Source: Phycisphaeraceae bacterium (GTDB taxonomy: Bacteria; Planctomycetota; Phycisphaerae; Phycisphaerales; UBA1924). Taken from it: a stretch of DNA of 64,000 bases. This document shows, piece after piece, positions 35,832 through 44,742 of this stretch. A model generated the notes under the pieces. It saw only the letters and a list, made by a program, of their open reading frames with translations. It ran no database searches and had not been told where the DNA came from. The translations under genes and the position numbers were made by a program. The number at the start of each line of letters is the position of its first letter. The first letter of the stretch is position 1. The stretch covers positions 2,514,928 through 2,578,927 of the forward strand of contig JAHBXH010000001.1 of the NCBI GenBank assembly GCA_019636555.1, given 5' to 3'.

Positions 35832-36670
35832 GACCTCGGCCCCCGGACGTGGCGCGCCGCCGGAACTCGCAGTGCCTCGAGCCTGCTTCGAAGCGAGTTG
35901 ATCGAGTCGGTTTGCGGGCTGGGATCGGAGCCGAACGAGGTCTGCCTCTCGGATGAGATTTGCGATGCCCCACGCGAGCGACTCGGAGGAGTCGGCGCCG
36001 GAGCAATCGTCGTCATGACCTTGCCGTCAAGATTCTGAATCTTGTCCGCGGCCTCCCGGTCGAGCGACCGGAACACCGACGCAAACTTGTGTGTGAGCGA
36101 CGCGTTCTCGGCGTCGCGGACCTTGAGCAGGATCGACGCGACGTCCTCGGCAGAATCGAGTTCACAGATAGTTGAGAGCGAGAATCCACCGAGTCGCCCG
36201 TTCCGCGTCTGACTCAGCAGCAGCACGCGGCGGTCCAATTTCAGAAGCACCAGCGTGAGCCCGTGCGCGAGCGGATATCGGCCGAGCACTTCCATGATTC
36301 CGGCGGGCGCACGTCCCCCGGCACCGAATGAAGCGGACAAGCTTCCCCTGCTACCGCCTCGGATTCTGGCAATGAGAACGACAAGCCCCGCCAGCATCCC
36401 GATAAGCACCAAAACAACCGCGAGCGGGCCAAGGACACCCTGAAGCAATCCAGAATCGGCACCGGCTCCGGATTTCCCCGCATTTGCGGCGCGATTCGCA
36501 GGGTGAACGCCGTATTTCTCCGGCGAGCTAAGCCTCCTCGATTCTGGTGTCTGCAGCTCTGCCGACGCTGCCGCGGCATTTTCGGACGGGCCGACAACCA
36601 ATTCGGCGGGTGCGGCGGGCGCCAACAGCAACGCGAGGCCCAGCACGAGATGGCGGAGAGCGGGACTCAC
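35828..36670 (-). CDS. fliO: Flagellar protein FliO-like
   Basis: FliO is a small membrane protein that helps assemble FliP. The protein has an N-terminal signal-like span (LRHLVLGLALLLAPAAPAEL), a membrane helix near residues 70-95 (VLGPLAVVLVLIGMLAGLVVLIARI) and the FliO-type sheet segment VLGRYPLAHGLTLVLLKLDRRVLLLSQT. A long Ser/Arg-rich cytoplasmic tail is extra. I prefer the GTG at 36670; an overlapping TTG at 36727 is possible (TTGA with the fliN stop). Its stop overlaps the fliP start (ATGA). The placement between fliN and fliP supports the call. Confidence 0.75.
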   Translation of the reverse strand: MSPALRHLVLGLALLLAPAAPAELVVGPSENAAAASAELQTPESRRLSSPEKYGVHPANRAANAGKSGAGADSGLLQGVLGPLAVVLVLIGMLAGLVVLIARIRGGSRGSLSASFGAGGRAPAGIMEVLGRYPLAHGLTLVLLKLDRRVLLLSQTRNGRLGGFSLSTICELDSAEDVASILLKVRDAENASLTHKFASVFRSLDREAADKIQNLDGKVMTTIAPAPTPPSRSRGASQISSERQTSFGSDPSPQTDSINSLRSRLEALRVPAARHVRGPRS

Positions 36671-36723
36671 TTCGGCGACATCCTGTCGGAAAAAGGCATG
36701 CTCCGCACGCCCCACGAATTCGA

Positions 36724-37221
36724 TCAACCCGCCTGCTTCACCGGCGGCTTGGCTTCAATGGAAGAGTCCAGAATCTCGTTGATTCGCACACAGAAATTAT
36801 CGTTTAATACCAGCACCTCGCCTCGTGCGACATGTCGCTCGTTGACGTAGATGTCGACGGGGTCGCCCGCGAGCTTGTCCAGTTCCACCACGGCTCCGTC
36901 CGCAAGACGCAGAACATCTTCGACGAGCATGCGGGTGCGCCCCAGCTCGATCTTCACCTGAAGCGCCACGTCGCACAGCAAGTCGATGCTCGCAGGAGCC
37001 CCATTCCCGGTCCCCCCGGAAAAAGCGGGAAGATCAACTGGCTTGGCGTCGCCCCCAGCCTCGCCGGGCGAAAGACCGGAACCTGGAGAATTGGGCGTCG
37101 CGGGGGCTGCTGCCTGCGGCACTTCAACCGACTGTTGCGGCTGGACCGGCGGAGTATTTTCAGCCGGTTTTCCGGTCGGCGTTGCAGCGGGCTCGCCTGA
37201 ATTTGAAAGTTCTTCGGCCAT
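36724..37221 (-). CDS. fliN: Flagellar motor switch protein FliN
   Basis: FliN is part of the C ring that sets rotation direction. The C-terminal about 85 residues (90-160) are a SpoA/surface-presentation domain with [49 protein letters not shown] and [10 protein letters not shown]. The N-terminal about 80 residues are Pro/Gly/Ala-rich and without known fold. The ATG at 37221 fits the frame; extension to 37269 is not credible. It is the first gene of the minus-strand flagellar block, and no fliM lies upstream of it. Confidence 0.92.
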   Translation of the reverse strand: MAEELSNSGEPAATPTGKPAENTPPVQPQQSVEVPQAAAPATPNSPGSGLSPGEAGGDAKPVDLPAFSGGTGNGAPASIDLLCDVALQVKIELGRTRMLVEDVLRLADGAVVELDKLAGDPVDIYVNERHVARGEVLVLNDNFCVRINEILDSSIEAKPPVKQAG

Positions 37222-37384
37222 CCTGGCCTCTCTCAACCGTGCGCAACCGGCGCGACGACGGCGCGGCACATCCTGTGCCGCAATGGTGCATCGGCGACGC
37301 AGTATTCCCCGCGCCAGAATTCAACGCCGGTCCTGCGCGATTCGCGCATCGAGCACGCCCGCAGCGCAAAGCATGCGCAGGCGC

Positions 37385-38191
37385 TTAGTCGGCGGCGCTC
37401 CGGATCTTGACCGGCGCGTTCGTCGTCCGGATGCTCGAGGTTTCAGTTCCCTCGCCGATCGAAATCTTCATTGTCGCCTCGTCCCATCCCTTGTTTCCAG
37501 AATCGGAAAGCACTTTGGCCGAATTGGGCGCGGAGATTGTTCCGTTGGATGTCGCGATCGACACCACCCCGGAAAATGCACGATCGAAACCGACCGTGAC
37601 CGGACCGTTTGTGGTTTGGATCTGGAATGGATGAGCGGAGCCGGACAATTGCACCGGGCCGTTGGATGACGTGATCGAGACCCTGCCGCTCAGCGACGCA
37701 ACCGTCACCGCACCGTTGCTTGTCCGCACGGTCGCATCGCCGTCGTGATCCTTCACAACCACGCCTCCGTTGCTCGTGTCGAGCGACGCGATGCCCGCCG
37801 TGCCGCGGATGCTCAGCGCTCCATTGGAAGCGGAGAGATTGACATTCTTTGCCCCGGGCACCTCGATCACCAGCGAACATCCTTCTCCTTGTGCAGACTC
37901 AGGGAAGTCAACACGGATGTCGTTTCCGGTCGCGGGATCGTTCGACGCGGAGATTCGCACGGCTTCAAGACGTTCTTTGTGCTTCGCGTAGACGGTCGCC
38001 TTGATCCGCAGCTCGCTCGAATCGGTCGGAATAACCTCAATGCTTCCATTCGAAGTCTTCACGGTCAGAGGCAATCCGGGTGCGGTGGCGACTTTGAGCT
38101 CTCGCGTCTCCGTGATTTTGTCGGCGCTCGGAGCGCTCGCAAAGAGCAGGACGGAAGCCCCAACCAATCCGGTCAGTGATGTCATTCGCAT
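37385..38191 (-). CDS. DUF4097-family secreted beta-repeat protein
   Basis: The 268-residue protein has a signal peptide (MRMTSLTGLVGASVLLFASAPS) and a beta-solenoid-like body in which SNG or TNG recurs roughly every 20 residues (KTSNGSIEVI, SASNGALSIRG, DTSNGGVVVKD, RTSNGAVTVAS, SSNGPVQLSG, TTNGPVTVG, ATSNGTISAP). This is the DUF4097/adhesin pattern of envelope proteins of unknown function. It is preceded by a Shine-Dalgarno (GGAGAG) and lies 91 bases after a paralogue on the same strand. It lies upstream of, and in the same direction as, fliN, with 163 bases between. Confidence 0.75.
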   Translation of the reverse strand: MRMTSLTGLVGASVLLFASAPSADKITETRELKVATAPGLPLTVKTSNGSIEVIPTDSSELRIKATVYAKHKERLEAVRISASNDPATGNDIRVDFPESAQGEGCSLVIEVPGAKNVNLSASNGALSIRGTAGIASLDTSNGGVVVKDHDGDATVRTSNGAVTVASLSGRVSITSSNGPVQLSGSAHPFQIQTTNGPVTVGFDRAFSGVVSIATSNGTISAPNSAKVLSDSGNKGWDEATMKISIGEGTETSSIRTTNAPVKIRSAAD

Positions 38192-38282
38192 GTGTGGCTC
38201 TCCAGAGGTTGCACTTGGCGCGCGTCGGACAACCTGCCTAGATGCCCGAGACGCGACGAAACGTCGCCCAGCGGACAGGAAA

Positions 38283-39221
38283 TCAGCGGGATCCGGTCGA
38301 AACCTGCGAGTCGGCTATCGCGTGGGATGTGATCGAAATCGATCCGTTGGACGTCCTGGCCGAAGAGGCGCCGCCACCCGTCCCGAACCGCAACGAAGCA
38401 GACCGATTGGACTCCATTTCGCGGACTTCCATCGGCGAATCAAACCGAATCCTGCCGTTGGATGTTGAGAGTCGAAGATCACCCGCGAAATGACGACCGA
38501 TCGCAAGATCGATGTTGCCGTTGGAAGTGCGGATTTGCAAAGGCCCGGTTGAATCGTCCGCGAGATGAACGGTCGCCGAGGCGTTGGACGTCGAAGCGAA
38601 GGCGCGCCCGGAAATATTGATGAGATCGATCGATCCGTTGGTTGTGCTCGCGTCCGCAGACCCCGCGATGTCTCTCAATTCGATCCGCCCGTTCGCCGTC
38701 GTTGCGTTTACATCGCCAGACTGATTCGTCACGCGTATCGAGCCATTGGAAGTGTCGAGTTCAGCGTGGCCGCCGCAGTCTCGAAGCGAAATGCGCCCGT
38801 TGGATGTCGCGACATTGATGCTTCCGGGGCTTGGAGCGTCGATGCGGAAGCTGCAACCTTCGCCGGATTGCGGACGGCCGTTCGGCCACTCCACGCGAAC
38901 ATTGAGTCGGTCGCCGACCGGCTCGGCGACCACGCGAGCCTCATCCAGGCGCTCCTGAGTGCGGGCGTGCAGAGTTGCGGTGACCACCGCTCCCTCCGTT
39001 CCCGCATTGCTGTTATTTGCGGAAGCAATTTCAACGCTGCCGTTGCGCGTCTGGACATCGACTCCCGCGCCAGACTGAATAGGCACGCGCACAGTTCGCG
39101 TCTCTGAGTACCGGGGATTGTCGCTGAGGCCGTTGGCCACGATGATGCACCCAGGCAATAGGGAAGAGGCAACCAACCCAAGCGTCAAGGCACCGCATCG
39201 GAATGTAGCACGGGTCTTCAT
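38283..39221 (-). CDS. DUF4097-family lipoprotein, paralogue of the 37385 gene
   Basis: The 312-residue protein begins with a lipoprotein leader (ALTLGLVASSLLPGC, Cys at about 25) and a body of repeated (S/T)NG strands with a period near 20-21 residues: TRNGSVEIAS, TSNGRISLRD, DTSNGSIRVT, TANGRIELRD, TTNGSIDLIN, TSNASATVHL, RTSNGNIDLA, STSNGRIRFD, RTSNGSISIT. A strong ribosome site (GGAGGTTTC) precedes the ATG. Together with the 37385 gene it forms a tandem pair, one soluble and one lipid-anchored. The gene is divergent from the GH31 gene. Confidence 0.78.
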   Translation of the reverse strand: MKTRATFRCGALTLGLVASSLLPGCIIVANGLSDNPRYSETRTVRVPIQSGAGVDVQTRNGSVEIASANNSNAGTEGAVVTATLHARTQERLDEARVVAEPVGDRLNVRVEWPNGRPQSGEGCSFRIDAPSPGSINVATSNGRISLRDCGGHAELDTSNGSIRVTNQSGDVNATTANGRIELRDIAGSADASTTNGSIDLINISGRAFASTSNASATVHLADDSTGPLQIRTSNGNIDLAIGRHFAGDLRLSTSNGRIRFDSPMEVREMESNRSASLRFGTGGGASSARTSNGSISITSHAIADSQVSTGSR

Positions 39222-39380
39222 GAAACCTCCATGGAGTCGGGATCACCAATCCCGCGGGCGCGGGTCTTCCGTTCCTTGGGAAGGCTCTGGGGCGAATTGC
39301 AGCCGATTCTCCGGTTTGCCCGTCTCCTACGCTCGCAGCCGGTGTCGTTTCCCCACTGCCTCGCTCTGCCGTCGTTTTCC

Positions 39381-41579
39381 ATGATCCAACCGCCAAAAGA
39401 CTATTCGTTCAGCCGCGCCCCCCGTTCGACCGACGTCACCCAGTGGCGGAGCGGCATTGCTCGGAAATTGCAGGACGGCGGTTTCCGATTCCGTGATCCC
39501 GAATTCTGCACGATTCCGCTCGCTCCTTTTCCCGCCTACACCCGCCAGCCGACGGAAACGGAGGTGCGTCGCAGCGACTTACGTGCCGAAATCCCGAGTT
39601 CGACGGTATCGGTTCGCTTTGCGCAGGTCCGCGGCTGGAGCGCGGCGTTTGTGCAAATCGAAGCCGGAACAAGCCTTTACGGAACCGGCGAACAGCCGGG
39701 AAGACTAAACAGGTTGGGAACGCGCCGGGATATCTGGACGACTGATTGCTTCAGTTACGAGGACACCATGCCTGCGCTCTACCAGGCGCACCCTTGGGTT
39801 CTTGCGGTACGAAAGGATGGATCGGCCTTCGGGATCATCTTCGAATCCACCCACCGGGCCACCATCGACCTCCGCGACGGGATTTTCTTCGCCGCTCAGT
39901 ATTCAGACCGCGACACACAGAGCCCCGGTGTTGTCGTTCTCGAAGGCCGAGACGCACAAGACGTCTTGCGTCAGTTGGCTTCGCTCGTGGGCAGGATGCC
40001 GATGCCGCCACGATGGGCGCTCCAATATCAGCAATGTCGGTGGAGCTACGAAACCGACTCACAGGTGCGCGCAGTCGCGGAGGGATTCCGGTCGCGCAAA
40101 ATTCCCTGCGGCGTCATCTGGATGGATATCGACTACATGTTCGGCTTCCGATGCTTCACATTCGACACGCACAAGTTCCCGGATCCACGCGGGCTCAACG
40201 ACCATCTGCACCGAATCGGATTCAAGAGCGTGTGGATGATCGATCCCGGGCTGATGACCGACGACCACTATCCGGCCTATCGAGCCGGAAAGCACGGCGA
40301 TCATTTCGTCAAGAATCGCTGGGGGTACGACTTCGTCGGCAAAGTGTGGCCGGGTCCGTGTTCATTCCCCGATTTCACGCGCAGACGCACGCGGGAATGG
40401 TGGGCGACGCTCTACGCCGAGTTCATGGCGACGGGCATCGACGGCGTTTGGAACGACATGAACGAGCCCGCGGTATTCGATGTCCCAAACAAGCAAATGC
40501 CCGAAAGCAACCGGCACGCCGCGGATGAAGATCTGGGCGGTCCCGGCACCCACCTGCGCTATCGCAACATCTACGGCATGCAGATGGTTCGCGCAAGCCG
40601 CGACGGGATTCAAAGGGCGAACCCGGAGAAACGACCGTTTGTGTTGACCCGTTCGAATTTTCTCGGGGGGCATCGATACGCGGCCACGTGGACCGGTGAC
40701 AACAAAAGCAACTGGCGCCATCTGCGCTGGTCGATCCCGATGGTGCTGAACCTGGGCATGAGCGGCCAGCCATTCGTCGGGCCGGATATCGGCGGCTTTG
40801 CGGACAACGCCGACGGCGTGCTCTACGCGCGATGGATGGGAATCGGATCTCTGCTGCCGTTTGCGCGCGGTCACACTGTCCGAGATAGCGTGGCCCATGA
40901 ACCATGGAGCTTCGGGCCAAGGTGCGAGCACACATGCAGGCTCGCCCTCGAGAGGCGAATCCGGCTCCTGCCTTTCTTGTACACGCTTTTCCGTGAATCG
41001 CACATGACCGGACTTCCGATCGCGCGCCCGCTCTTCTTCGCCGACGCCGCCGACCCTGCGCTCCGCAGCGTCGACGACGCGTTTCTGCTCGGAGACTCGC
41101 TGCTCGTTCGTTGCAATGTCTGGGAACCCGGAATGGGTGCAGCGCCGGCCAAACTTCCCGGAGGGCCCTCCGCCTGGCGAGCGTTCGAACCGCTCGAAAT
41201 GGGCTGGCAGAACGCGCCTGGTTCAAAGGTTCTCGATGAAGATCTTCCAGAACTCTTTGTTCGAGCGGGCAGGATCATTCCGCTCGGGCCGCTCATGCAG
41301 TACGACGGCGAACGACCGTTCGATGTGCTCACGCTCGTCGTCGCTTTGGATGAAAACGGGGTCGCGTCGGGCGAGTACTACGAAGATTCGGGTGAAGGAT
41401 TTGGTTTCGAAAAAGGCGATTTTGCCCAATTCAAGTTCGAAGCCCGCGAGACACCGAAGGGCGTTGAAGTCATCGCGAATAAGCTGGCGGGCGTTTTTCC
41501 GATTCCGGAGCGCCAGGTGGATGTCGTCGTGTTGCGGGAGGGGAGGCCTCCGGAACACGGAGGCTTTCGCCGCGGCTGA
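39381..41579 (+). CDS. Glycoside hydrolase family 31 alpha-glucosidase
   Basis: The 732-residue enzyme hydrolyses terminal alpha-linked sugars. The GH31 nucleophile is Asp359 in DGVWNDMNEPAVF, and the acid/base Asp is residue 440 in TWTGDNKSNW. Other family blocks are GTGEQPGRLNRLG near the start, PPRWALQYQQCRWSY and WMDIDYMFGFRCFTFD. No signal peptide is evident, so it is probably cytoplasmic. The ATG at 39381 is the first in frame with the conserved start; an in-frame extension from 39231 lacks family sequence. It is followed by a hairpin terminator. Confidence 0.9.
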   Translation: MIQPPKDYSFSRAPRSTDVTQWRSGIARKLQDGGFRFRDPEFCTIPLAPFPAYTRQPTETEVRRSDLRAEIPSSTVSVRFAQVRGWSAAFVQIEAGTSLYGTGEQPGRLNRLGTRRDIWTTDCFSYEDTMPALYQAHPWVLAVRKDGSAFGIIFESTHRATIDLRDGIFFAAQYSDRDTQSPGVVVLEGRDAQDVLRQLASLVGRMPMPPRWALQYQQCRWSYETDSQVRAVAEGFRSRKIPCGVIWMDIDYMFGFRCFTFDTHKFPDPRGLNDHLHRIGFKSVWMIDPGLMTDDHYPAYRAGKHGDHFVKNRWGYDFVGKVWPGPCSFPDFTRRRTREWWATLYAEFMATGIDGVWNDMNEPAVFDVPNKQMPESNRHAADEDLGGPGTHLRYRNIYGMQMVRASRDGIQRANPEKRPFVLTRSNFLGGHRYAATWTGDNKSNWRHLRWSIPMVLNLGMSGQPFVGPDIGGFADNADGVLYARWMGIGSLLPFARGHTVRDSVAHEPWSFGPRCEHTCRLALERRIRLLPFLYTLFRESHMTGLPIARPLFFADAADPALRSVDDAFLLGDSLLVRCNVWEPGMGAAPAKLPGGPSAWRAFEPLEMGWQNAPGSKVLDEDLPELFVRAGRIIPLGPLMQYDGERPFDVLTLVVALDENGVASGEYYEDSGEGFGFEKGDFAQFKFEARETPKGVEVIANKLAGVFPIPERQVDVVVLREGRPPEHGGFRRG

Positions 41580-41726
41580 ACGGTTGCAAGTCGAAAGAGA
41601 CGAATAACTGGTTCCCAAAGCGAAAGCGAACTCTCGGAAGGATTCGGGCGCTGACAAAGGCGGTTTTCGGGCTGAAGGGGCCATTGGAAACGACCCGATA
41701 GAGCAGAAGTTGCCGGTTTCTCAACG

Positions 41727-41754
41727 GGAGCGCTTACGCGCTCCTTCCTTTATT
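41727..41754 (+). terminator. Hairpin terminator after the GH31 gene
   Basis: The stem ggagcgc, loop ttac, gcgctcc is followed by ttcctttatt. It ends just before the ATG of the TPR protein at 41757, so the start codon is close to the T-run. Confidence 0.6.
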
Positions 41755-41756
41755 GG

Positions 41757-44231
41757 ATGGGCGTCGTGAGTGAGCAGCAGAATGTCCCGCCGGTTGACCC
41801 CGCGGCTCCCGAGCAGCCGGCGCCGACATGGCGTGATGCCTGGCAGATTCCGGTTCTTGTCGTATCGGCGGTATTGCTGGTCGTCGGCATTGCCGCGGTG
41901 ATGTTCGCGCGCCCGGCCGTGGATGTCGCGCCTCGAATCGATGAAGCCGCGCAGCTTGTAGGGGCAGAAAAATTCGAGGATGCGCTGAAAATCCTGAACG
42001 AAGACGTGTGGCCCCAGATCGAAAAAGGAAAGCTGGCGCCCGGCGACGAAAAACGCTACCACCTGCTCGCGGCGCGATCAATCTATGAGGCCGCGACCCA
42101 ACGCAAGCTGCTGAGAGCCGAAAACTTTGAGAATGTGATTCGGAGTTACGTGCGCGCCGAAGAACTCAAGCAGCGCCTCGAGCCGGCTGACATCGAACGA
42201 TTCGCGCTGAGCCTCATGGCCCTCGATCGGCTCGACGAGGCCAAGCGGCGCATCGACACGATTCCGAGCGGCGACCAGGCTCGGAGAATCGCCCTTGTCC
42301 GCAAGCTCATCACCAAACTCCTCGCCAAGCCGGTCCCGGATCAGCAGGCCGCGACCGATCTTGTCGCGTGGTTGCTCTCGGAGCCGGCGCTGAGCGACTC
42401 CGACCGCGTCTGGGCGATGACGAGGCAAGCGGAATTGCGTCTGATCGGCGGGTATCGCGAGGAAGCGATACGGGGCATGCTTCAGCAATTGCCTCGCGTG
42501 GAGGAAAGCGCCGCGGAGGATCGTGCCGAATTGCTGGCGCTACTCGGGTGGGGATATATCGAAGATGGGAAGCACGCCGAAGCCGAAAAATGGCTGACGC
42601 GCGCGGAACGGCTCGCGGACGAACACGAGCCTTTGACGAGCAAGATTCGGCTGAACCTCGCCAGGGTGGCCGAGAGCAGAAGCGACTTTCAAGCGGCCAA
42701 AGAGCAATACCAAAGAGTCCTCGACGCACCCGGCAGCAAGCGGTTCCAGAGAGAAGCATTGCTCGGGCTCGCGGAAAGCCAGGCGTCGCTGGACGACATA
42801 GAGGCTTCGCTGGAGTCCTATTCCAAGCTCGCCGAGACGTTTCGGGACGCATCGCTGACAAGCTCGATTGATCGCGATCGCGTCGCGACAAGCTCGATCG
42901 CGCGCTTTCGTACAAGATTCGAAACCGGCGATGCTCGAACGGCGCTGCGTTTCGCATCCATTGCCGAATCTCTCTTCGCCCAGGGACGAGCGCCGGCCGA
43001 TGTGGTGCTCGCGATTGGAGAGGCGAATCGAAAGCTTGCCGCAGAGGCGATCGCGGAGGCGACCGGCGGACAGCCCCGGGCTGGATTGGAAGATGTCGAT
43101 CCCACCACGCGGAAGCGCGCGAGAGAGCATTATCTCGCCGCCGCCAACGCGCTCCGCGTTCACGCCGGCATCGTCGCGGGGCAAAACGGTCCGGGATATT
43201 CGGATTCGCTTTGGAATTCGGCCGATTGCTTCGACCGAGCCGGCGACCAGGACAAAGCGATCGCGCTTTTCAAGCAGTTCGCGGATGAATTCCCCACCGA
43301 TCCGAGAATGGCCGAAGCCCGGTTTCGTTTGGCACGCTGCTATCAGGCTCGCGGCGATCTCGACCTTGCGGCGCAGGCCTATGAAGCACTCATCGCGACA
43401 CGCGACGGCGCGCCGGGAGAACCCGGAAGCGGCCCGTTTGCCGACTTGAGCTACGTTCCACTGGCTCAGACTTATCTCGCGACCGGACAGCCCGAAGCGG
43501 TAACGAAGGCGACCCGGATGTTGAAAGCGGTCGTGAACGGAACAGTTGTGGGTGTTGATTCTCCCGGATTCCGCGACGCGCTCGCCGAATTGGGGACCAT
43601 GTTCTATCGCAACGGCGAGCCCGAACGGGCGATCGAGAACATCGATGAGCTGCTCAAGCGATATCCCGACGAACACGGGATGGAACTGGCGAAATTCCGA
43701 CTCGCCGACAGTTACCGGCTGTCTGCCGCCAAAATCGAGAATTCGATGGCGGACGGAATGCCGGATGAAGAACGCAGGAATCTCGAAAAGACGCGAACGG
43801 AGCGCCTCGAACATGCCGCGGCGGGCTTCGACGAAGTGCGGCGCGCACTCGATGCGAAGCCGAAAGACAAGCGGACGGCGGTGGAAGAAACGTACCTCCG
43901 CAATGCCTGCTTCTATCTGGGTGACTGCGCCTTTGCCTTGGGCGACTACGACGGCGCCATTCGCGCGTATACCGCCGCCCGCGACCGTTACCCGAGCGAT
44001 CCTGCTTCGTTGGTCGCGATGATCCAAATCGTGAACGCCAACCTGCAGCGGGGCGATGTCAAAGCCGCGCTCACGGCGAACGAGCGCGCGAAGCGGTTCT
44101 ATCGCGGGCTTCCTCCGGAAGTCTGGAATGACCCCAACTTGCCCATGAGCAAAGAGGATTGGGAGCGCTGGCTCGACGCCACCGACCGACTCGCGAACGG
44201 CGAGAGTCTGGACCACGAACGCCCCGAGTGA
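41757..44231 (+). CDS. Membrane-anchored tetratricopeptide-repeat protein
   Basis: The 824-residue protein has a cytoplasmic N-terminus of about 25 residues, one membrane helix (IPVLVVSAVLLVVGIAAVMFA, about 30-52), and a long extracytoplasmic part with repeated helical pairs. Repeats of TPR type are visible, for example ALLGWGYIEDGKHAEAEKWL, FPTDPRMAEARFRLARCYQA and NACFYLGDCAFALGDYDGAI. No enzyme motif is seen. It is 25 bases upstream of the FlgN-like gene and may be part of the flagellar transcript, but an independent role in the envelope is also possible. Confidence 0.75.
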   Translation: MGVVSEQQNVPPVDPAAPEQPAPTWRDAWQIPVLVVSAVLLVVGIAAVMFARPAVDVAPRIDEAAQLVGAEKFEDALKILNEDVWPQIEKGKLAPGDEKRYHLLAARSIYEAATQRKLLRAENFENVIRSYVRAEELKQRLEPADIERFALSLMALDRLDEAKRRIDTIPSGDQARRIALVRKLITKLLAKPVPDQQAATDLVAWLLSEPALSDSDRVWAMTRQAELRLIGGYREEAIRGMLQQLPRVEESAAEDRAELLALLGWGYIEDGKHAEAEKWLTRAERLADEHEPLTSKIRLNLARVAESRSDFQAAKEQYQRVLDAPGSKRFQREALLGLAESQASLDDIEASLESYSKLAETFRDASLTSSIDRDRVATSSIARFRTRFETGDARTALRFASIAESLFAQGRAPADVVLAIGEANRKLAAEAIAEATGGQPRAGLEDVDPTTRKRAREHYLAAANALRVHAGIVAGQNGPGYSDSLWNSADCFDRAGDQDKAIALFKQFADEFPTDPRMAEARFRLARCYQARGDLDLAAQAYEALIATRDGAPGEPGSGPFADLSYVPLAQTYLATGQPEAVTKATRMLKAVVNGTVVGVDSPGFRDALAELGTMFYRNGEPERAIENIDELLKRYPDEHGMELAKFRLADSYRLSAAKIENSMADGMPDEERRNLEKTRTERLEHAAAGFDEVRRALDAKPKDKRTAVEETYLRNACFYLGDCAFALGDYDGAIRAYTAARDRYPSDPASLVAMIQIVNANLQRGDVKAALTANERAKRFYRGLPPEVWNDPNLPMSKEDWERWLDATDRLANGESLDHERPE

Positions 44232-44256
44232 CGAAATAGGAAGTCTGGAGGTCCAC

Positions 44257-44697
44257 ATGAACCAACCGGATCCGGGCGGGCGGCTTCTTTCCATGTTGGC
44301 GACGCAGCACGATCTGCTCGCCACCGTTGGCGAATTAAGTCTCGTCCAGGCGCGAGTGATCGAGGAAGACGAGCCCGAGCAACTTGTCGCGGTACTGGAG
44401 CAACGCTCCAAGGTACTGGAAAAAGCAACCGCATTGAGCCGCGAAATCGATGCCGGGATGGGGTCCTTGGCGCCGGACGATCCGCAGCTCGCGCTCATCC
44501 AACAAAGACGACGGGCCGTCGCCGACCTCGCACGCCAGATCGCGGAGACCGATCGACAGCACGGCGTCGCGCTCGCGCGCAAACGCGATGAGCTTGCGCG
44601 AGCTCTGGCCGGAATGAACTCGAGCCGTGCGGCAGCCACGGCGTACGCAGGTGCGCCCGGGCCGGTCGACCCGGGATTCCAGGATCGGAGCGCCTGA
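44257..44697 (+). CDS. FlgN-like flagellar export chaperone
   Basis: The 146-residue helical protein has the FlgN layout: a long N-terminal helix (MLATQHDLLATVGELSLVQ), a middle helix with EDEPEQLVAVLEQRSKVLEKAT and a C-terminal helix with the conserved-type DRQHGVALARKRDELARAL. FlgN escorts hook-filament junction proteins to the export gate. The similarity is by pattern, without a diagnostic motif, and the gene could also encode another flagellar chaperone such as a FliT type. It is upstream of the sensor kinase gene by 45 bases. Confidence 0.5.
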   Translation: MNQPDPGGRLLSMLATQHDLLATVGELSLVQARVIEEDEPEQLVAVLEQRSKVLEKATALSREIDAGMGSLAPDDPQLALIQQRRRAVADLARQIAETDRQHGVALARKRDELARALAGMNSSRAAATAYAGAPGPVDPGFQDRSA

Positions 44698-44742
44698 TCT
44701 CGTTTCTTTTCTCTTTCTTTCCTCGGCGGAGCTCGAGGCCTC

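Noticed and set aside
38283..39221. Repeated short DNA words (ccgttgga and similar) considered as a CRISPR-like or tandem-repeat array
   Set aside because: The repeats come from the (S/T)NG codons of the DUF4097 protein, have irregular spacing and drift, and lie within one reading frame.
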